DNA of 10,103 nt from Actinomycetota bacterium (GTDB lineage: Bacteria > Actinomycetota > Acidimicrobiia > Acidimicrobiales > Ilumatobacteraceae): NCBI GenBank assembly GCA_005789925.1, contig SXWG01000201.1:1-10103 (forward strand), read 5' to 3'. The notes under the pieces were generated by a model that was given only the letters and a program-made list of their open reading frames with translations, had not been told where the DNA came from and searched no databases. Below are positions 5,916 to 10,103 of the stretch, in pieces. Position 1 is the first letter of the stretch; each line of letters opens with the position of its first letter. The position numbers and the translations under genes are program-made.

Positions 5916-6011
5916 GGCCACGCGGACCGAGGTGGTCACCTGCCACACGGCGCTTCCGTCCGGTAGGCGAAATCCCTGATTTTCAAGGGTTTTCTGCGGG
6001 CATGGGATGGG

Positions 6012-6020
6012 TTATCCACA
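6012..6020 (+). promoter_or_regulatory. Perfect DnaA-box sequence (single)
   Basis: TTATCCACA is identical to the consensus DnaA box. It stands alone in the 217-bp gap between moaC and the glpR-like gene. There is no cluster of boxes, no AT-rich unwinding element and no dnaA/dnaN nearby, so it is not an origin. It could be a DnaA-controlled promoter site or chance. Confidence 0.35.
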
Positions 6021-6061
6021 GGTGGGCAGCGGTGGTCGTCGCCTTGACCGTTCATCCCCCG

Positions 6062-6107
6062 TACACTTCCTCTCACGAAACGGGCTCCATTTCGGAGCTG
6101 CGTGAGA
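6062..6107 (+). promoter_or_regulatory. Leader of glpR-like gene: -10-like TACACT and two-stem hairpin
   Basis: TACACT at 6062-6067 is a TANNNT match. Directly after it an outer stem TCTCACG (6071-6077) pairs perfectly with CGTGAGA (6101-6107), and inside it GCTCC (6084-6088) pairs with GGAGC (6094-6098). A transcript started from this -10 would begin with the hairpin at its 5' end, 25 nt before the ATG at 6133. A TTGACC at 6044-6049 is only 12 bp from the TACACT, too close to be its normal -35. The structure is real in the sequence; its role is unknown. Confidence 0.4.
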
Positions 6108-6132
6108 TCTCACACACAGGGCCAGATTCCGC

Positions 6133-6696
6133 ATGAGCAAACTCATACTTCTCCTCGTGGGAGCCGCATGGATGGCGGTGCTGTTGCCGCCCCTTTTCCG
6201 TTCTCGTGTCGATTCTCGTCCGGTGTCATCCATCACCGAGTTCCGTCGCCAGTTGTATTCGTTGCAACGCACGCAGGCTCCGTTGCGGGCTCAGGCCCCG
6301 ATGAGGGCCATGGCTCGTCCGTTGGCACAGGCTCCCCAAGCGGGCGAGCGCCCAGCGGCACGCATGCGCGTCGTCGCTCCGGCGCCGGCTGACGACACGA
6401 CGACCACCCGTCGACGTCATCACAGCTCTGATCACACTCGGTCACACCTGGCGCCAGAGACAGCATTCCTTTCGACGCGTGACATCGTCCGTCGCCGCCG
6501 CACCAACGCCCTGTACGCCCTCATCGGGGCAAATCTCTTGACGTTGTTCCTCGCGTTCACCACCGGCAGCGGAGCCATGATCTGGGCCTTCGCCATTGCC
6601 GTGGCAGCGCTCGTCGGATACTGCTGGATGTTGGTGCAGATTCGCACGCAAGAACAGTTGCGTCGCCATCGTCAGCGTTATTTCAGCGCCGCCTGA
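6133..6696 (+). CDS. GlpR/SepX-like divisome membrane protein
   Basis: This 187-residue protein has an N-terminal hydrophobic segment (about 3-20), a basic/proline-alanine-rich, probably disordered loop (about 23-120), and two further hydrophobic segments (about 125-143 and 147-168) followed by a charged tail. The SITEFRRQLYSLQR motif (33-46) right after the first segment and RRRRTNALYALIGANLL before the second resemble the actinobacterial proteins GlpR (Corynebacterium), SepX (Streptomyces) and Rv0996 (M. tuberculosis). GlpR is the membrane receptor of the MoeA-like Glp at the septum, and its gene normally follows glp. Here it follows moaC, about 3 kb after moeA/glp, which supports the call. 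Only a weak AGGG 11 nt upstream could be the ribosome binding site. Similarity is by layout and short motifs, so a different small membrane protein cannot be excluded. Confidence 0.65.
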   Translation: MSKLILLLVGAAWMAVLLPPLFRSRVDSRPVSSITEFRRQLYSLQRTQAPLRAQAPMRAMARPLAQAPQAGERPAARMRVVAPAPADDTTTTRRRHHSSDHTRSHLAPETAFLSTRDIVRRRRTNALYALIGANLLTLFLAFTTGSGAMIWAFAIAVAALVGYCWMLVQIRTQEQLRRHRQRYFSAA

Positions 6697-6729
6697 GCGA
6701 CACATCCGCAGGTAGCCTTGGCTCTTCTC

Positions 6730-6805
6730 GGGGCTGTAGCTCAGTTGGTAGAGCGCTACGTTCGCAATGTAGAGGCCAGGGGTTCAATTCCCCTCAGCTC
6801 CACCA
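6730..6805 (+). tRNA. tRNA-Ala (anticodon CGC)
   Basis: The 76-nt sequence folds as a full cloverleaf. The acceptor GGGGCTG (6730-6736) pairs with CAGCTCC (6795-6801) and includes the G3-U70 wobble pair that identifies tRNA-Ala. The D arm is GCTC/GAGC, the anticodon stem CTACG/TGTAG closes the loop TTCGCAA with anticodon CGC, and the T arm is AGGGG/CCCCT with loop TTCAATT. Discriminator A73 and CCA (6803-6805) are encoded. It reads GCG codons. Confidence 0.97.
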
Positions 6806-6870
6806 CCGCACTGTCGTGCGCGTGACCATGTCCGACGGGGGTTTAGACATGGGAACACAGAGGGGGCATC

Positions 6871-8571
6871 GTGGGACTCAGTTTCGATGACGCAGTCAAG
6901 GCGGTTCTTTCCCCGGGGTCGGGCACTCCACTCGAGTTGACCGACGCCGACGTGCGTGGTCTGCGCATGCAGGTGTTCAAGAACGCGCCGCAACATCTCG
7001 GCCAATTCTTCGATCTTGCGCGTCTTCACGGCGACAAGACCTTCCTCGTGTACGAAGGCGAACGTTGGTCCTTCACGAAGACCATGGAGCACGTCGACGC
7101 GCTCGCGTACTTGCTGGTCAACACATACGGCGTCACGAAGGGCGATCGAGTGGCGGTCGCGATGCGCAACTATCCAGAGTGGGTGGTGTCGTTCGCGGCC
7201 ATCACCTCAATCGGCGCCATCTCTGTGTCGATGAACTCGTGGTGGATGGAAGATGAGATGGACTTTGCGCTCCGTGACTCGGGTGCGTCGGTCCTGATCT
7301 GTGATGAGCAGCGCTTCGCAACTGGGCGTGCGACATGTGAGGAACTGTCGGTGAAGGTCGTCGTGGTGCGCGCCGAGTCCGCTCTACCCGCCGGTGTCGA
7401 CGCGTGGGAGTCGGTGCTGCCACATGGCGCGAAGCACCCAGGGGCGTCCATTGACACTGACGATGACGCGACGATCCTGTACACCTCCGGCACGACGGGT
7501 CGGCCAAAAGGGGCTGTTTCCACTCACCGAGCTGTCATCAGTGCTCTCATGGGATTTGTCGCGAGAGGTGCCATCGAAAACCTGCGCGACGGAGTGACGC
7601 CGGGTTCAGATTCGGTCGATCCGGCGTTTATTCTTATTGTCCCGTTGTTCCACGTCACGGGATGCGTCCCTGTCATGCTCGGCTGTTTCGTGGGTGGCAC
7701 GAAACTCGTCATCATGTACAAGTGGGATGCCGAGAAGGCATTGCACATCATCCAAGACGAGAAGATCACGTCGTTCATCGGCGTTCCGACGCAAAGTTGG
7801 GACCTCGTCAACCATCCACGATTCACAGAGTTCGACACGTCCTCACTGCGACAAGTTGGCGGTGGTGGCGCACCAGCTCCTGCGCCACTCGTCGAGAAGG
7901 TCGCTGAAAGTGTTCCAACCGGTGGACCGCAGTTGGGTTACGGCATGACCGAGACCAACGCATTTGGTCCAGGCAACCGCGGGAAGGACTACATCACGCA
8001 CCCCACGAGCACTGGTCGATGGATTCCACCGATGCGAGTCGAAGTTCGCGACGAAGATGGTCGCACATTGCCGCGTGGCGAACGAGGCGAGATCTGCATG
8101 TTCGGACCGATGCTCATCCGTGGATATTGGAATCGACCCGATGCGACGGCAGAGACCATCCGTGACGGTTGGTTGTACACCGGTGATGCCGGCTACATCG
8201 ATGACGAAGGATTCGTCTACATCCAAGACCGCATCAAGGACATGATTCTTCGCGGCGGCGAGAACGTGTACAGCGCGGAAGTCGAGACAGCGATCTACGA
8301 ACACCCAGCCGTACACGAAGCAGCGGTGTTCGGGGTGCCACACGAACGTCTTGGAGAGGAAGTCGCAGTGGCGATTCTCGTCAATGAGGGACAGACCCTG
8401 ACGGCACAAGATCTCTGGGCACATCTCGACGGAAAGATCGCCTCGTTCAAAGTTCCGAGCAAGGTCGTGTTCATGTCCGAGCCACTCCCGCGAAATGCGG
8501 CAGGCAAGTTCTTGAAGCGCGAACTTCGTGAACGTGTCGCGAAAGGCGAGCTCAGCGCGTCAAGTCGCTGA
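6871..8571 (+). CDS. Acyl-CoA synthetase (FadD-type, AMP-binding family)
   Basis: This 566-residue class I adenylate-forming enzyme activates a carboxylic acid with ATP and joins it to CoA. Motifs in order are the phosphate-binding TILYTSGTTGRPKGA (201-215), YGMTE (357-361), GWLYTGD (433-439), the hinge DRIKDMILRGGENVYSAEVE (453-472) and the C-terminal PRNAAGKFLKREL with the catalytic K546. All key residues are present, so it should be active. The acid substrate, probably a fatty acid, cannot be fixed from the sequence. The GTG at 6871 is chosen because AGGGGG lies 4 nt upstream and the reading begins with a family-like N-terminus. It starts 65 bp after the tRNA and appears to be a separate unit from the Moco genes. 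Its last 20 bp overlap the end of the convergent aminopeptidase gene. Confidence 0.95.
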   Translation: MGLSFDDAVKAVLSPGSGTPLELTDADVRGLRMQVFKNAPQHLGQFFDLARLHGDKTFLVYEGERWSFTKTMEHVDALAYLLVNTYGVTKGDRVAVAMRNYPEWVVSFAAITSIGAISVSMNSWWMEDEMDFALRDSGASVLICDEQRFATGRATCEELSVKVVVVRAESALPAGVDAWESVLPHGAKHPGASIDTDDDATILYTSGTTGRPKGAVSTHRAVISALMGFVARGAIENLRDGVTPGSDSVDPAFILIVPLFHVTGCVPVMLGCFVGGTKLVIMYKWDAEKALHIIQDEKITSFIGVPTQSWDLVNHPRFTEFDTSSLRQVGGGGAPAPAPLVEKVAESVPTGGPQLGYGMTETNAFGPGNRGKDYITHPTSTGRWIPPMRVEVRDEDGRTLPRGERGEICMFGPMLIRGYWNRPDATAETIRDGWLYTGDAGYIDDEGFVYIQDRIKDMILRGGENVYSAEVETAIYEHPAVHEAAVFGVPHERLGEEVAVAILVNEGQTLTAQDLWAHLDGKIASFKVPSKVVFMSEPLPRNAAGKFLKRELRERVAKGELSASSR

Positions 8572-10103
8572 CGAGACGGTCGGCCTCGCGTCGGCGTAGC
8601 GACACGTTCACGCGTTGTCGCTCGAGCACCTGACGAAGAGTCAACACTGCTTGCGGAATGTCGTGTTCGCCGAAGAACGCCTGCACGTCGGCCTCTGCGG
8701 AGTCTGACATGAGCAATTTCACACTGTCGACCATGCGAATGATGGTGTTCACCGGAAATGACGAATTGGCGACATCCCATTTCTGACGGACATGGCGCCA
8801 GGCAGCGTCACCGTGGTTCTTGTTGGCCATGCACCGATTCAAAAGAAAAGGGGCATTTTGGGTCTTCACCTCACCGCTGAAGGCCAGGTCACAACTGCGG
8901 AGCACGAGTTCTTCTGAATCGAAGTCTGCGAGCGCGTACAGCATCCGAATCTGCTCTTGTGGTGTGCTTGGCTCACGAAACCGGCCGAGAAACGTCTCGT
9001 AGTCGGTCGCGTCACCGATTGCAGCGACGACACTCGTGGCACTGGCGACCAATTCCGGGTCGAGATCTGTAGTCGTCGAGCGAGTGAAAATGTCGCGGCA
9101 GCGTTGTTGTGCATCGACGTCACGACCGAGAACAGCGATTGTCGACACGATGAGTCCGCGCAATTTTGCGTCGAGGTCACTTTCGTCTGGTTGTGGACTC
9201 CAGCCGAGTCTCTCAAGGCACGGTGTGACGATGTCGACCACGCGTCGAGCGAGGAGTCCATCATGTTCAGTGGGCAACAAACGATTGATGAATCTCAGTC
9301 CTGCGACCATCGCTTGCCACACCGCGAGTTCGCGTTCGTGGCGCCATTGGTGGCACATGTCGACGAAACGCATCGCAGGCAGGTGCCCAGCAACCACAGC
9401 GTTCCAGGCATCGTCGACCAAGTTGTACCGCTCGAGCACATCGAGACCGCTGAAGGTGTCACCTGACAATCGTTCGAGCAATTCTTCGGAGTAGGCGACG
9501 CGGAAGAAGCCACTACCTCCGGCGTTGACGATGACAGGTGCCGACGCTTCTGTTAGCGACAGGCAAACTGGTTCCTCGTGCAAGAGAACCTTGTGCACCG
9601 CAGCCCCGATGCGCACATGGACAGGTACGAGCCATGTCGTGGCATCGAGCTCATCATCGAAACTGAATCGCTGCTGGTCGAGGACCACCTGGCCGTCCGC
9701 AATGCGTGCGGTGACGAGTGGATATCCCGCCTGCCAGATCCAACTGTCCATGAGTCGACGCACCGGCACATGGTCGCCACCATCGCTGGCGACCGAAGCC
9801 TCGATGGCATCCCACAGGTCGGACGTGTCGGTGTTCACGTATGAATGCGTCGTGAGGTAGAGGTTGACGCCACGACGAAAGCGCTCTTCGCCGAGGTATT
9901 GCTCCAGCATTCGTAACACCGCTCCACCCTTTTGGTACGTGAGCACGTCAAACATGCCCTCACTGTCATCAGGAGAGCGCACTTCGTACTCAATGGGACG
10001 GGTGCTGTGCAGCGAGTCGGTCTCGAAGGCGACACTTCGTTCGAGCCCGAACGAGACCCAACGTTTCCACTGCGGTGCGAACGCGTCGCACGCGGCGACT
10101 TCC
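8552..10103 (-). CDS. pepN: M1-family aminopeptidase PepN, C-terminal part (cut by window edge)
   Basis: The frame is open from the right edge of the window to the TGA at 8552, giving about 516 residues of a protein normally near 850. It begins after the zinc-binding HExxH motif, which must lie outside the window. The segment FDVLTYQKGGAVLRMLEQYL carries the catalytic tyrosine (codon 9935-9937). Later blocks are WIWQAGYPLV, the NAGGSGFFRVAYSEELLERL segment of the ERAP1-like C-terminal domain, and a helical repeat region to the end. PepN removes N-terminal residues from peptides in the cytosol. There is no internal stop or frameshift. The GTG at 9982 is only an internal codon, because conserved sequence (HSTRPIEYEV) continues upstream of it. 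It is convergent with the acyl-CoA synthetase and overlaps it by 20 bp. Confidence 0.93.
   Translation of the reverse strand, partial: EVAACDAFAPQWKRWVSFGLERSVAFETDSLHSTRPIEYEVRSPDDSEGMFDVLTYQKGGAVLRMLEQYLGEERFRRGVNLYLTTHSYVNTDTSDLWDAIEASVASDGGDHVPVRRLMDSWIWQAGYPLVTARIADGQVVLDQQRFSFDDELDATTWLVPVHVRIGAAVHKVLLHEEPVCLSLTEASAPVIVNAGGSGFFRVAYSEELLERLSGDTFSGLDVLERYNLVDDAWNAVVAGHLPAMRFVDMCHQWRHERELAVWQAMVAGLRFINRLLPTEHDGLLARRVVDIVTPCLERLGWSPQPDESDLDAKLRGLIVSTIAVLGRDVDAQQRCRDIFTRSTTTDLDPELVASATSVVAAIGDATDYETFLGRFREPSTPQEQIRMLYALADFDSEELVLRSCDLAFSGEVKTQNAPFLLNRCMANKNHGDAAWRHVRQKWDVANSSFPVNTIIRMVDSVKLLMSDSAEADVQAFFGEHDIPQAVLTLRQVLERQRVNVSLRRREADRLVSDLTR

Noticed and set aside
5118..5948. 276-codon minus-strand frame
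   Set aside because: It is exactly antisense to the csoR-family gene and moaC, both of which have strong family motifs.
5974..5994. Weak hairpin CCCT/AGGG followed by TTTT as a moaC terminator
   Set aside because: The stem is only 4 bp with an 8-nt loop, too weak to call.
6012..6020. Replication origin
   Set aside because: There is only one DnaA box, no AT-rich region, and no dnaA, dnaN or parAB genes.
6044..6067. TTGACC/TACACT as a normal promoter pair for the glpR-like gene
   Set aside because: The spacer is 12 bp, too short for a standard promoter.
6807..6820. Hairpin CGCAC/GTGCG right after the tRNA as a terminator
   Set aside because: The stem is 5 bp and no T-run follows; it may only assist tRNA processing.

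Overview
The window looks like chromosomal DNA of a moderately GC-rich actinobacterium. An Acidimicrobiia-type lineage is my best guess, from the gene order, the modest GC, the frequent GTG/TTG starts and the cysteine-free FmdB-type protein; this is inference, since no rRNA is present. No mobile element, CRISPR array or phage gene was seen. The longest stretch without a gene is 217 bp (5916-6132), so there is no large non-coding block.

Layout: an FmdB-type protein with a serine-rich tail (58-372, minus) is divergent from galU (452-1321, plus). A glycolipid-binding-family (PF06475/DUF1089) gene (1330-1902, minus) is convergent with galU and divergent from moeA/glp (1939-3165, plus). Then follow, on the plus strand, moaA (3175-4194), an enoyl-CoA hydratase/isomerase-family gene starting at TTG (4197-4964), a strong hairpin (4967-5000), a CsoR-family repressor with a palindromic operator inside its own promoter (5089-5394), moaC (5421-5915), and a three-segment membrane protein resembling the actinobacterial divisome protein GlpR/SepX (6133-6696). 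After these come tRNA-Ala(CGC) (6730-6805), an acyl-CoA synthetase (6871-8571) and, on the minus strand overlapping its end by 20 bp, the C-terminal part of an M1 aminopeptidase (8552-10103, cut by the window edge).

Two themes connect the genes. The first is molybdenum cofactor synthesis: MoaA and MoaC make cyclic pyranopterin monophosphate from GTP, and MoeA inserts molybdate into molybdopterin. The second is the actinobacterial fmdB-galU-glp-glpR neighbourhood (in M. tuberculosis Rv0991c, Rv0993, Rv0994 and Rv0996), where the MoeA-like Glp binds FtsZ and GlpR is its membrane partner. Here the two themes are merged: the MoeA/Glp gene sits with moaA and moaC, keeps the MoeA motifs, and the putative glpR lies just after moaC. 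This arrangement is the most interesting part of the window, because it could preserve a link between cofactor synthesis and the cell-division role.

Control signals: galU, moeA, moaA, csoR and moaC each have a TANNNT hexamer 6-9 nt before their start codon and no clear Shine-Dalgarno sequence, which suggests leaderless mRNAs. In contrast fmdB, the hydratase-family gene and the acyl-CoA synthetase have good ribosome binding sites.
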